From: Streptomyces sp. Ru73
Lineage (GTDB): Bacteria > Actinomycetota > Actinomycetes > Streptomycetales > Streptomycetaceae
Assembly (NCBI RefSeq): GCF_002920575.1
Contig: NZ_PQSQ01000001.1
Location: 124,001-188,000, forward strand
Direction: 5' to 3'
DNA: 64,000 bases
Position 1 is the first letter of the stretch; every line of letters begins with the position of its first letter. The position numbers were made by a program, and so were the translations under genes. Under the pieces are notes generated by a model. The model saw only the letters and a program-made list of their open reading frames with translations, was not told the origin of the DNA and ran no database searches. Below, one piece after another: positions 1 through 8,237 of this stretch.

Positions 1-732
1 GGCGTCCTCACCGGCGCGCTGGAGGCCCGCGGCCTGTCCTTCCGGTACTCCGACGACGGGCCGCTGGTCCTGGACGACGTGTCCTTCCAGGTGCGGCCCG
101 GTGAGTTCGTCGCCGTGGTCGGCGCGAGCGGCTGCGGCAAGTCCACCCTGCTGCGTCTCCTCATCGGCTTCGACCGGCCGGCCGCCGGCAGCGTCCTGTA
201 CGACGGCCAGGACCTGGCGGCGCTGGACCAGGCGGCGGTGCGCCGGCAGTGCGGCGTGGTGCTGCAGAACGCCCAGCCCTTCAACGGCTCCATCCTGGAC
301 TGCATCTGCGGCGCCGAGATGTTCACGCAGGAGGAGGCGTGGGCGGCCGCGGAGATGGCGGGCCTGGCCGAGGACATCAAGCGGATGCCGATGGGCATGC
401 ACACCATGCTCTCCGACGGCGGCGGTTCGATCTCCGGCGGCCAGCGGCAGCGGCTGATGATCGCGCAGGCGCTGATCCGGCGGCCGCGCATCCTCTTCTT
501 CGACGAGGCCACCAGCGCGCTGGACAACGAGACCCAGCGGGTGGTCACCGAGAGCACCCGCAAGCTGAACGCCACCCGCGTCGTCATCGCCCACCGGCTC
601 TCCACGATCATGGACGCCGACCGGGTGATCGTCATGGCGGACGGCCGGGTCGCCCAGCAGGGCACCCCCGCCGACCTGCTCGCCGACACCGGCGGCCTCT
701 TCCACGAGCTGGTCCGCCGGCAGATCAGCTGA
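1..732 (+). CDS. ABC transporter ATP-binding domain, NHLM bacteriocin-export type (5' truncated)
   Basis: The frame is open from the first base, so this is the C-terminal 243 residues of a longer protein cut by the window edge. It holds a complete ABC ATPase domain: Walker A GASGCGKST, Q-loop VVLQNAQPF, signature SGGQRQR, Walker B ILFFDEATSALD and the H-loop IAHRLST. The wording around the motifs (FRYSDDGP, MPMGMHT, DNETQRVV) matches the NHLM/NHLP microcin-export ABC family, whose members fuse a permease to this ATPase and export leader-peptide bacteriocins. Precursor and modification genes would lie to the left, outside the window. An internal GTG at 79 is not the true start, because residues upstream of it (SFRYSDDG) are conserved domain sequence. 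The NHLM subtype is from memory of the family. Confidence 0.85.
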   Translation, partial: GVLTGALEARGLSFRYSDDGPLVLDDVSFQVRPGEFVAVVGASGCGKSTLLRLLIGFDRPAAGSVLYDGQDLAALDQAAVRRQCGVVLQNAQPFNGSILDCICGAEMFTQEEAWAAAEMAGLAEDIKRMPMGMHTMLSDGGGSISGGQRQRLMIAQALIRRPRILFFDEATSALDNETQRVVTESTRKLNATRVVIAHRLSTIMDADRVIVMADGRVAQQGTPADLLADTGGLFHELVRRQIS

Positions 733-821
733 CCGCCCGCCGGCCGGGTCCCCGGGGGCGCGGCCGGCCCGCAGTGTGGAACGTCACGGTCCGCCCGGCC
801 GTCCGCACGTAAGAATGCCGT

Positions 822-1502
822 GTGCTCCAGCAACTGTTCACGCCCACCGTCCAGCACACGCTCGACCTCATCGGCATCTTCGTCTTCGCGATCTCCGGCG
901 CGCTGCTCGCCGTGCGCAAGAACTTCGACATCTTCGGCATCGCCGTGCTCGCCGAGGTGACCGCGCTGGGCGGCGGGCTGTTCCGCGACCTGATCATCGG
1001 GGCCGTGCCGCCGGCCGCCTTCACCGACCTCGGCTACTTCGTCACCCCGCTGATCGCTGCGGTCCTCGTCTTCTTCCTCCACCCGCAGGTCCAGCGGATC
1101 CAGACCGGCGTGAACGTCTTCGACGCGGCCGGGCTCGGCCTCTTCTGCGTCGCCGGCACCACCAAGGCGTACGAGTACGGGCTGGGCCTCACCGCCTCCG
1201 CCACCCTGGGCATGGCCACCGCGGTCGGCGGCGGCGTCATGCGGGACATCGTCGCGAACGAGGTGCCCTCGCTGGTCCGCTGGGACCGTGACCTCTACGC
1301 CGTGCCCGCCATCGTCGGCGCGGCCATCGTCGCGCTCTGCATCCGCTTCCAGACCCTCAACCCCGGCACCAGCGCGGCGGCGGCCCTCGTCGCCTTCGCC
1401 GTCCGGCTGCTCGCCCTGCGCTACCACTGGCGCGCCCCCCGCGCCTGGAACCGCCGCTCCACGGCGGTCGAGGTGGACGAGACCCAAGGAGCCCGCTCAT
1501 GA
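822..1502 (+). CDS. TRIC/UPF0126 family membrane protein (YicG-like)
   Basis: The 226-residue protein has about seven hydrophobic segments and two internally similar halves, each with a glycine-rich loop followed by a basic-acidic motif (ALGGGLFRDLIIG near residue 48 and AVGGGVMRDIVANEVP near residue 135). This duplicated GGG-RD signature defines the UPF0126/TRIC family, bacterial relatives of trimeric intracellular cation channels. It probably acts in the cytoplasmic membrane as a cation channel. Its substrate is not visible from sequence. The start is GTG at 822. Its stop overlaps the next gene's start by 4 bases (ATGA), so the two are likely co-translated. Confidence 0.85.
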   Translation: MLQQLFTPTVQHTLDLIGIFVFAISGALLAVRKNFDIFGIAVLAEVTALGGGLFRDLIIGAVPPAAFTDLGYFVTPLIAAVLVFFLHPQVQRIQTGVNVFDAAGLGLFCVAGTTKAYEYGLGLTASATLGMATAVGGGVMRDIVANEVPSLVRWDRDLYAVPAIVGAAIVALCIRFQTLNPGTSAAAALVAFAVRLLALRYHWRAPRAWNRRSTAVEVDETQGARS

Positions 1503-2188
1503 CCGACGACAGCCCCGGCCTGGCCGCCGCACAGCACGCGCACTGGCAGCGCACCTACGACGCGCATCCGGAGATGTACGGGCAGGAGCCCTCAGCGCCC
1601 GCGCGGCACGCCGCGGCCGTCTTCCGCGCCGCCGGGGCCCGCGACGTGCTGGAGCTGGGCGCCGGGCACGGCCGGGACGCGCTGTACTTCGCGCGGGAGG
1701 GCTTCACCGTGCGGGCCACCGACTTCTCCGCGACCGGGCTGGAGCAGCTGCGGGCCGCCGCCGGAGAGCAGGGCGTGGCGGACCGGGTGACCACCGCCGT
1801 GCACGACGTGCGCGAGCCGCTGCCGCAGCCGGACGGCTCGGCCGACGCGGTCTTCGCGCACATGCTGCTGTGCATGGCCCTGTCCACCGAGGAGATCAAG
1901 GCGCTGGCCGCCGAGGTGCGGCGGGTGCTGCGGCCCGGCGGCGTCTTCGTGTACACCGTCCGGCACACCGGTGACGCGCACTACGGTGCCGGCACCGCAC
2001 ACGGCGACGACATCTACGAGCACGGCGGCTTCGCCGTGCACTTCTTCCCCCGCGCGCTGGTCGACGACCTCGCCGAGGGCTGGTCCCTCGACGAGGTCCA
2101 CGCCTTCGAGGAGGGTGACCTGCCCCGCCGGCTGTGGCGCGTCACCCAGACGCTGCCCCGCCGGGGAAGCCGTCCCGGCCGTCGTTGA
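1499..2188 (+). CDS. Class I SAM-dependent methyltransferase
   Basis: The 229-residue soluble protein has a Rossmann-type methyltransferase core. Motif I is LELGAGHGRDALYFA, the acidic end of strand 2 is VRATDFS, motif IV is ADAVFAHMLLCMAL, and the post-motif LRPGGVFVYTVRH follows. The layout resembles TehB-like or generic small-molecule methyltransferases; the substrate cannot be told. It overlaps the upstream TRIC gene by 4 bases and runs convergently into the intradiol dioxygenase gene, with a 47-bp tail-to-tail overlap. The basic tail RRGSRPGRR lies within that overlap and could be an extension by loss of an earlier stop. Confidence 0.85.
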   Translation: MTDDSPGLAAAQHAHWQRTYDAHPEMYGQEPSAPARHAAAVFRAAGARDVLELGAGHGRDALYFAREGFTVRATDFSATGLEQLRAAAGEQGVADRVTTAVHDVREPLPQPDGSADAVFAHMLLCMALSTEEIKALAAEVRRVLRPGGVFVYTVRHTGDAHYGAGTAHGDDIYEHGGFAVHFFPRALVDDLAEGWSLDEVHAFEEGDLPRRLWRVTQTLPRRGSRPGRR

Positions 2189-3014
2189 CGGCGTCCGGGT
2201 CGACGCCGAGGGTGATCGCCGCGTGCACGCCGCGGTCCACCCGCCGTGCGTCGTACCGCAGCGCGAGCATGCCGTCGGCCGGGGTGTCGCCGGTGTGCAG
2301 CATGTCCTCGGCGTTGGTGGTGCGCTCGGTGGTGTTGGTGGCGTACGGCTTCGTCCGCGCGACGGCCTCGATGGCCCGCTCCGGGAAGTAGAGCTGGCCG
2401 GTGTGGCAGTCGGTGCCGCCCTCGTAGCGGCCGTGCGTGAACACGCCGTCGACGTGCACCTTGGTGTGGATGTGCACGGCCCGGCCGCGGTACCAGCCGG
2501 GGAAGACGGTCCGGAAGGTGACCCACCCGGCCGGGTCGGTCAGCTGGAAGCCGCGCAGGTAGGTGGTGTCGCTGTCCGGCTCGGCGTGGCCCCCGCCGCC
2601 GCCCGGCGGCGGCCCGGTGGGCGGGGCCGTCGGGGTGCCGGTGGGTGGTGCGGAACCGTCGCCGGAGGACGCCTTCTCGTAGCTGGAGTAGATGCCGAGC
2701 GCGTCGCAGTGCCAGATGTCGACGGCCACCCGGGACAGCGGGCGGCAGTGCACGGCGTCGACGACGCGGATGCGGAGGGTCAGCGGGACGCCCGGCTTCC
2801 CCTCGGTGACGTCGGAGCGGTACTTGTCGTAGTCGAGGTAGTACGGGCCCTCGATGGACTCCTTGGTGAGGCGGAGGCAGCCGGCCGCGGCCGGCTCCTC
2901 GGCGGACGCGCTGCCGGACAGCGCCGCTCCGCCGAGGCCCGCCACGGCGATGCCGGCACCGCCCGCTGCCAGTAACCGGCGGCGGCTGAGACGAGGTGTG
3001 CTCTCTTCTCTCAT
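2142..3014 (-). CDS. Tat-exported intradiol ring-cleavage dioxygenase
   Basis: The 290-residue protein starts at ATG 3014, which puts a twin-arginine signal at the N-terminus (LSRRRLLAAGGAGIAVAGLGG, cleavage near residue 38). The mature part is an intradiol dioxygenase barrel. The likely non-haem Fe(III) ligands are Tyr109 (GIYSSY), Tyr175, His181 and His183 (GWYRGRAVHIH). A Gly/Pro-rich stretch at residues 120-145 is inserted before the second half. Unlike CatA or PcaGH it is predicted to be secreted, a streptomycete type reported to act on catechols or lignin-derived aromatics. It lies beside the shikimate operon but is separated from it by 76 bp. The substrate is inferred only by family. 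Confidence 0.85.
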   Translation of the reverse strand: MREESTPRLSRRRLLAAGGAGIAVAGLGGAALSGSASAEEPAAAGCLRLTKESIEGPYYLDYDKYRSDVTEGKPGVPLTLRIRVVDAVHCRPLSRVAVDIWHCDALGIYSSYEKASSGDGSAPPTGTPTAPPTGPPPGGGGGHAEPDSDTTYLRGFQLTDPAGWVTFRTVFPGWYRGRAVHIHTKVHVDGVFTHGRYEGGTDCHTGQLYFPERAIEAVARTKPYATNTTERTTNAEDMLHTGDTPADGMLALRYDARRVDRGVHAAITLGVDPDAVNDGRDGFPGGAASG

Positions 3015-3090
3015 GCGGCGCACGGTACCGGGGAAAGCTGGGAATGCGCTGTGAACTCCCTTGTGAGGCACGGCTGTTGAAAGGTGCCTG

Positions 3091-4902
3091 CTAGCGCACC
3101 GGGCGGCTTCCCGCGTCGGCCGTGTGCTGCGCCGCCAGCCGCACCGTGGCATTGGCCGCGCCGTAGCCCTGGTAGCCGCCGCGCCGCTCCACCAGCTCGA
3201 AGAAGACCCGGCCGACGGTGACGGTGTAGCAGTGCAGGAACTCCCCGCCGTCCGCGTCCCGTTCGTAGAGCACGCCCAGTTCGCGGAAGGCGTCCAGGGT
3301 CTCGCGGTCGAGGCCGTACCGCGCGTCGAGGTCGTCGTAGTAGTTGTCGGGGATCGGCAGCAGGCCCGCGCCGTTGGCGCGCACCCGGCGCGCGGTGGCG
3401 AGCAGGTCGTCGGTGGCCAGCGCGATGTGCTGCGGCCTGACCTCCTGCTCGCCGGGTACGGGCGCGACGTTCAGCGCGACCCGCAGGGTGCCGGCCGCGT
3501 TGGCGACGGCGCGGCTGCGGAACAGGCCGTAGGGGTCGGCGAGGTCCAGGCTCTCGTTCGGCCGCAGCCCGAGCACGCTCGCGTAGAACAGGGCCGCCTC
3601 GTCGAAGTGGTGCCAGGGCTGGGTGAGCGCGACGTGGTCGATACGGGTGATCCCTGCGCCGCCGCCGTCCGGCGCGGCCGGGGAGCCGAAGTCCGCCGTC
3701 CAGCTGGGGTGGTCCTCACGGTCGGTACGGCAGAAGAACAGCTCGGTGTCGTCCGGCGCCGCGACCGCGTCCAGCGGTACGTCCCCGGGAGCGCGGCGGC
3801 GCGGCACGACCGGGGCCCGCAGTGCCTCGGCGCGGCGCACGGCGGCGGCCGGCTCCGGGCTCTCCAGACCGAGCGCGACCAGCCCCGGACCCTCGCGGCG
3901 CGCACCGCTCACGGTGTTCAGCAGCACCCGGGCCGTGCCCTGCTGCCACAGCTCCACGGGCTTGCCGCCGGTGTGCCGCCCCGTGCGCGCGAAGCCGAGC
4001 GCGCCGAGCAGGGAGCGCAGCGGTTCGGTGTCGGCGGCGGCGAGTTCGGCGAAGGCGAAGCCGTCCGGGACGACGGGCGCGGGCAGGCTGCTCAGCCCGG
4101 CCGCCTCCTCCAGCGCGATCAGCGAGCGCATCGCGTCCACCGCCGTACGGCCCGCGTCGGCCTGCCGGAAGACGTCGTTGAAGACCTCCAGCGACAGCGG
4201 TCCCGCGTAGCCGGCGCGCAGCACGTGGCCGAGCAGCCCGGCGAGGTCGAAGCCGCCCTGGCCGGGGAAGCAGCGGTAGTGCCTGCTCCACTGCAGCACG
4301 TCCATCGCGAGCTTCGGCGCGTCGGCCAGCTGGAGGAAGAAGATCTTCTCGCCGGGGATGTCCTCGATGCCCTTGGGGTCGGAGCCGCGCGAGAGGATGT
4401 GGAAGCTGTCCAGACAGGTGCCGAGCGCCGGGTGGTCGGCCTGCTCGACGATGCGCCAGGCGTGGTCGTAGGTGTTGACGTGCCGGCCCCAGGCCAGCGC
4501 CTCGTACGCGAGGCGGATGCCGTGGTCGGCGGCGCGCTCCGCGAGGGTGCGCAGCTGCCGTGCGGCCAGCGCGTCGTCGTCGACGGCGTCGGGGGAGACG
4601 CTGGAGCACACCAGCATCGTGTCGGCGCCGAGCCGCTCCATGACGGCGAACTTCCGCTCGGCGCGCCGCAGGTTCCGCGCGAAGACCTCGTCCGGCACCG
4701 CCTCGGCGTCCCGGAAGGGCTGGTAGAGGTCGATGGACAGGCCGAGGTCGGCGGCGCGCAGCCGGACCTCCTCCGGGCTCAGCGGGCTGGCCACCAGGTC
4801 GTTCTCGAAGATCTCGACACCGTCGAACCCGGCTGCTGCGACGGCGCTGAGCTTCTCGGAGAGCGAGCCGCTCAGCGACACCGTGGCGATCGATTTACGC
4901 AT
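3091..4902 (-). CDS. qsuB: 3-dehydroshikimate dehydratase fused to HPPD-like domain (QsuB type)
   Basis: The 603-residue protein starts at ATG 4902, with AGGAGG about 5 bases upstream. Residues 1-270 are a xylose-isomerase-like TIM barrel (GFDGVEIFENDL, YEALAWGRHVNTYDHAW, CLDSFHILSRG, FLQLADAP, EVFNDVFRQ). Residues 290-600 are two vicinal-oxygen-chelate modules like 4-hydroxyphenylpyruvate dioxygenase (DHVALTQPWHHFDEA, QHIALATDD, FFELVERRGGYQGYGAANA). This architecture and length match QsuB of Corynebacterium glutamicum, where the N-terminal half converts 3-dehydroshikimate to protocatechuate. The role of the C-terminal half is unclear. It is the last gene of the operon with the dehydrogenase and the MHS transporter, 10 bp downstream of the dehydrogenase. 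Confidence 0.88.
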   Translation of the reverse strand: MRKSIATVSLSGSLSEKLSAVAAAGFDGVEIFENDLVASPLSPEEVRLRAADLGLSIDLYQPFRDAEAVPDEVFARNLRRAERKFAVMERLGADTMLVCSSVSPDAVDDDALAARQLRTLAERAADHGIRLAYEALAWGRHVNTYDHAWRIVEQADHPALGTCLDSFHILSRGSDPKGIEDIPGEKIFFLQLADAPKLAMDVLQWSRHYRCFPGQGGFDLAGLLGHVLRAGYAGPLSLEVFNDVFRQADAGRTAVDAMRSLIALEEAAGLSSLPAPVVPDGFAFAELAAADTEPLRSLLGALGFARTGRHTGGKPVELWQQGTARVLLNTVSGARREGPGLVALGLESPEPAAAVRRAEALRAPVVPRRRAPGDVPLDAVAAPDDTELFFCRTDREDHPSWTADFGSPAAPDGGGAGITRIDHVALTQPWHHFDEAALFYASVLGLRPNESLDLADPYGLFRSRAVANAAGTLRVALNVAPVPGEQEVRPQHIALATDDLLATARRVRANGAGLLPIPDNYYDDLDARYGLDRETLDAFRELGVLYERDADGGEFLHCYTVTVGRVFFELVERRGGYQGYGAANATVRLAAQHTADAGSRPVR

Positions 4903-4912
4903 CGGGGCCTCC

Positions 4913-5785
4913 TCAGACCGCGGCAGCGCCGACCAGGCCGGCGAGGTCGGCGAGCATCTCTTCGGCGTGCGGTTCCCGGCCGGTGAAGAGCCGGAAGGCG
5001 TCGGCGGCCTGGAAGACGGCCATGCCGCCGCCGTCCAGCGTCCGGCAGCCCAACTCCCGTGCCGTACGCAGCAGTTCGGTCTCCAGCGGGCGGTAGACCA
5101 CCTCGGCGACCCACAGCTCGGGGCGGAGCAGGCCGGCGGGCAGCGGCAGGCCGGGGTGGGCCGCCATGCCGGTGGGCGTGGCGTGCACCAGGCCGTCGGC
5201 GCCGGACAGTGCGGCGGCCAGCTCGTCGGGCGCGGCGGTGCCGGCGCGCCCGGCACCGAAGCGGGCGTTCAGCGCGTCGGCCAGCGCGCCGGATCGCACC
5301 GGGTCGGTGTCGACGAGGGTGAGGCGGTCGGTGCCGAGGGAGAGCATGGCGTGCGCGACGGCGGAGCCGGCGCCGCCCGCGCCGAGCTGGACGACCTGCC
5401 GGGTCGCGGCGCCGGGCAGGCCGCGCGCGAAGGACTGGGTGAAGCCGGTGACGTCGGTGTTGTGGCCGGTCGCCCGGCCGCCGCTGAAGACGACGGTGTT
5501 GACGGCGCCCAGCTCGGCGGCGCCGGGCGACAGCTCGTCCAGGTGCGGGATCACCAGCTGCTTGCAGGGGTGCGTGATGTTGAGCCCATCGAAGCCGAGG
5601 GTACGGGCGGCGGCGACCAGATCGCCGACGGACCCGGCGGGCACGCCCAGCGTGTCGAGGTCGAGGGTCCGGTAGAGCAGCCGCAGGCCGTGCCGGTCGG
5701 CCTCCCGCTCGTGCAGGGCCGGGCTCAGCGAGGGGCCGATGCCGGAGCCGATGAGACCGGTGAGATACGAGGGCGTGGACAACAC
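4913..5785 (-). CDS. aroE: Shikimate/quinate dehydrogenase (AroE family, catabolic type)
   Basis: The 290-residue enzyme has an N-terminal shikimate-binding domain (GSGIGPSLSPALHE, GLNITHPCKQ) and a C-terminal nucleotide-binding domain (VVQLGAGGAGSAVAHAM, then LTLVDTDPVR). The acidic LVDTD after the second strand suggests NAD rather than NADP preference. HPCKQ replaces the usual IPHK, as in quinate/shikimate dehydrogenases of actinobacteria. It would oxidise shikimate or quinate to feed the downstream dehydratase gene. The start is GTG 5785, with AGGGAG upstream. A 20-bp operator-like site lies at 5804-5823. Context argues for catabolism rather than aromatic biosynthesis. Confidence 0.87.
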   Translation of the reverse strand: MLSTPSYLTGLIGSGIGPSLSPALHEREADRHGLRLLYRTLDLDTLGVPAGSVGDLVAAARTLGFDGLNITHPCKQLVIPHLDELSPGAAELGAVNTVVFSGGRATGHNTDVTGFTQSFARGLPGAATRQVVQLGAGGAGSAVAHAMLSLGTDRLTLVDTDPVRSGALADALNARFGAGRAGTAAPDELAAALSGADGLVHATPTGMAAHPGLPLPAGLLRPELWVAEVVYRPLETELLRTARELGCRTLDGGGMAVFQAADAFRLFTGREPHAEEMLADLAGLVGAAAV

Positions 5786-5803
5786 GACTCCCTGGTGGTG
5801 CGC

Positions 5804-5823
5804 AATGTACGAACTGGTTAGTT
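5804..5823. promoter_or_regulatory. Candidate TetR operator upstream of the shikimate dehydrogenase
   Basis: Read on the minus strand this 20-bp site is AACTAACCAGTTCGTACATT. It matches 15 of 20 bases of a second site at 7315-7334, in the same orientation, upstream of the transporter gene. It contains short inverted arms (AACT-N4-AGTT) and sits about 20 bases before the dehydrogenase start. The regulator encoded at 7420-8082 is the obvious candidate to bind it. Confidence 0.5.
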
Positions 5824-5897
5824 AATTATGCTGGCAGAGGACCGCGGACGGAAGGGGAGGCCCGCGGCCCTCTGCCGCGGCGGCGGTGGAGTCGCGG

Positions 5898-7262
5898 TCA
5901 GGCGGAGGCCGCGCCGGCCAGATCGCCGCGCTCGCGCGCCGGGTCCGGCTTCTCGCCGAGCAGGGCGGTCGGCACCCGGTGCGTCTCCCGGCCGGTCAGC
6001 ACGGCGAGCGAGCAGACCACGCAGGTCGCGGCGGTGAATGTCGCCACGCCGACCCAGTTGTCGCCGCCCGCGCCCGCGATCCGCTCGGCGATGCTCACCG
6101 CGAAGCCCGCGACCGCGAAGCCGATCTGCGTGCCGATCGCCATGCCGGACAGCCGCACCCGGGTCGGGAACATCTCGCCGTAGAAGGACGGCCAGATGCC
6201 GTTGGCGGCGCTGTAGACCACGCCGAAGAAGAGGATGCCGGTGACGAAGACCAGCGGGTAGCTGCCGGTCGAGACCGCCCACAGGTACACGAAGACCATC
6301 ACGGCCGAGCCCAGCGAGCCGGTCAGGAAGACGGGCTTGCGGCCGATCCGGTCCGACAGCTTCGCCCACAGCGGGATCGCGAACAGCGCGACCACGTTGG
6401 AGAGCACCCCGACCCAGAGCATCGCCGACTTGTCCAGGCCGGCCGCGTCGCTCGTCGCGTACGCCAGGGCCCAGACCGAGAAGATCGTGCTGACGGTGGC
6501 GATCAGGGCGGCCGCGATCACCCGCAGCACACCGGTCCAGTGGTTGCGGAGCAGGTCCGCGAGCGGCAGCCGGGCCACCGCGTCCTCGGCCGCCGCCCGC
6601 TCGAAGACCGGGGTCTCCGAGAGCTTGCGCCGGATGAGGTACCCGGCGGCCGTGACGACCACGCTGACCAGGAACGGAAGCCGCCAGCCCCAGGTGTAGA
6701 GCTGCTCCTCGGGCAGGGCTGCGACGGGGATGAAGACCAGGGTGGCGATGATCTGCCCCGCCTGGGTGCCATTGAGCGCGAAGCTCGTGTAGTACCCGCG
6801 GCGATCCTCGGGCGCGTGCTCCAGCGTCATCGAGTTGGCACTGGCCTGCTCGCCGGCGGCGGAGAGGCCCTGCAGGATGCGCATCAGTACCAGCAGGACC
6901 GGCGCTGCCGTGCCGACCTGCGCGTACGTCGGCAGGCAGCCGATCAGGAAGGTCGACAGGCCCATCAGCATCAGCGTGAAGACCATGATCTTGCGGCGGC
7001 CGAGCCGGTCGCCGAAGTGGCCGAGGAAGAGCGCGCCGACCGGGCGCGCCGCGTAGGCCACGCCGAAGGTCGCCAGCGAGATGAGGGTGGCGGTCGCCGG
7101 GTCGGACGGATCGAAGAAGACCTTGGGGAAGACGAGCGCGGCGGCGCTGCCGTAGATGAAGAAGTCGTAGTACTCCAGCGCGCTGCCGATCCAGGCGGCG
7201 ACGGCGGCTTTGCGTGGCCGGGCGGGGGGCGGGGCCCCGGCCTCGGACGGGAGAGCGGACAT
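5898..7262 (-). CDS. MHS-family MFS transporter, probably shikimate/quinate or related aromatic acid
   Basis: The 454-residue protein has about 12 membrane segments. The metabolite:H+ symporter hallmark is EYYDFFIYGSAAALVFPKVFF after segment 1, the loop 2-3 motif is GHFGDRLGRRKIM, and the repeat in the second half is LSDRIGRKPVF. This is the ShiA-like subfamily, which imports shikimate, dicarboxylates or aromatic acids by proton symport. The start is ATG 7262 with GGAG six bases upstream, which removes eight non-conserved residues. It lies between a TetR regulator and catabolic shikimate genes, and an operator-like site sits about 50 bp upstream, so uptake of the pathway substrate is the best inference. 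Confidence 0.85.
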   Translation of the reverse strand: MSALPSEAGAPPPARPRKAAVAAWIGSALEYYDFFIYGSAAALVFPKVFFDPSDPATATLISLATFGVAYAARPVGALFLGHFGDRLGRRKIMVFTLMLMGLSTFLIGCLPTYAQVGTAAPVLLVLMRILQGLSAAGEQASANSMTLEHAPEDRRGYYTSFALNGTQAGQIIATLVFIPVAALPEEQLYTWGWRLPFLVSVVVTAAGYLIRRKLSETPVFERAAAEDAVARLPLADLLRNHWTGVLRVIAAALIATVSTIFSVWALAYATSDAAGLDKSAMLWVGVLSNVVALFAIPLWAKLSDRIGRKPVFLTGSLGSAVMVFVYLWAVSTGSYPLVFVTGILFFGVVYSAANGIWPSFYGEMFPTRVRLSGMAIGTQIGFAVAGFAVSIAERIAGAGGDNWVGVATFTAATCVVCSLAVLTGRETHRVPTALLGEKPDPARERGDLAGAASA

Positions 7263-7314
7263 GCCTGCTCCACGGGGGAGGGCCACCGGCGTGAGGGGCG
7301 GGTGGCGGCGAGTT

Positions 7315-7334
7315 AACGTACTAGATAGTTAGTT
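7315..7334. promoter_or_regulatory. Candidate TetR operator upstream of the MHS transporter
   Basis: Minus-strand AACTAACTATCTAGTACGTT is the partner of the site at 5804-5823. It includes the inverted repeat ACTA-N2-TAGT at 7320-7329. It lies between the regulator gene and the transporter start, in the 157-bp gap. Confidence 0.5.
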
Positions 7335-7419
7335 GTGGGGGTGCAGCGATCGTGAACCGCCCACAGGTCACTGTCAAGACATCTCGCGGAAACAATTCCC
7401 GCCCGTGCGGCCCCGCCGC

Positions 7420-8082
7420 TCAGCTCGCCGCCGACCCCGTCAGATAGCCCAGCACCATGTCACCCAGCATCGTGCGGTAGTGCTCCCGCCGGTCCGCCGC
7501 CGTCAGGTCCCGCGCGAAGAGCGCGCCGAAGGTGTGCCGGTTGGCGACCCGGAAGAAGCAGAACGAACTGATCATCGCGTGCAGGTCCACCGCGTCCACC
7601 TCCATGGTGAACACCCCCTGCGCACGGCCCTGTTCGAGGATGCGCCCGATCACCTCGATGGCCGGCGAGTTGAGCCGGCCGATCGTCTCCGAGGCCGCGA
7701 TGTGCTCCGCCTCGTGGATGTTCTCGATGCTCACCAGGCGGATGAAGTCGGGGTGCGCCTCGTGGTGGTCGAAGGTCAGCTCGGCCAGCCGCCGGATGGC
7801 GGCGGCGGGATCCAGGTGCTCGACGTCCAGCTGCTGCTCCTGCTGCCGGATGCCCGCGTACGCGTGCTCCAGCACGGCCGTGAACAGCTGCTCCTTGCTG
7901 CCGAAGTAGTAGTAGATCATCCGCTTGGTGGTGTGGATGCGCGCCGCGATCTCGTCCACCCGGGCACCGGTGTACCCCTGCCGCGCGAACTCCTCCGTCG
8001 CGACCTTCAGGATCTCCGCCTTCGTCCGCGCCGCGTCGCGCTGCCGGCCTGCGGTGCGGGCCGACGGGTGAACGGCGGTCAT
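7420..8082 (-). CDS. TetR/AcrR-family transcriptional regulator
   Basis: The 220-residue protein has a typical TetR N-terminal helix-turn-helix at about residues 20-66 (KAEILKVATEEFARQGYTGARVDEIAARIHTTKRMIYYYF), followed by a helical ligand-binding domain with a TetR_C shape. The recognition helix region (TTKRMIYYYFGSKEQLF) resembles regulators of aromatic-acid genes. It lies immediately upstream of the transporter and dehydrogenase genes on the same strand. Two near-identical operator-like sites precede those genes, so it probably represses the shikimate operon until an inducer binds. The start is ATG 8082. Confidence 0.9.
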   Translation of the reverse strand: MTAVHPSARTAGRQRDAARTKAEILKVATEEFARQGYTGARVDEIAARIHTTKRMIYYYFGSKEQLFTAVLEHAYAGIRQQEQQLDVEHLDPAAAIRRLAELTFDHHEAHPDFIRLVSIENIHEAEHIAASETIGRLNSPAIEVIGRILEQGRAQGVFTMEVDAVDLHAMISSFCFFRVANRHTFGALFARDLTAADRREHYRTMLGDMVLGYLTGSAAS

Positions 8083-8237
8083 ACGGCTGGCTCCTCGCGA
8101 TGGTCCACTGGTCGGCCCAGTCTAGGCAGACCCGGCGGGCGCCTGGCGAGGGCCCCGGACGGCCGCGGGTGACCCGTACGACTGATGTGGCGTCAGCCCG
8201 GCGTGCAGTCCTCACGCAACGTACGTACGGTGTGACG

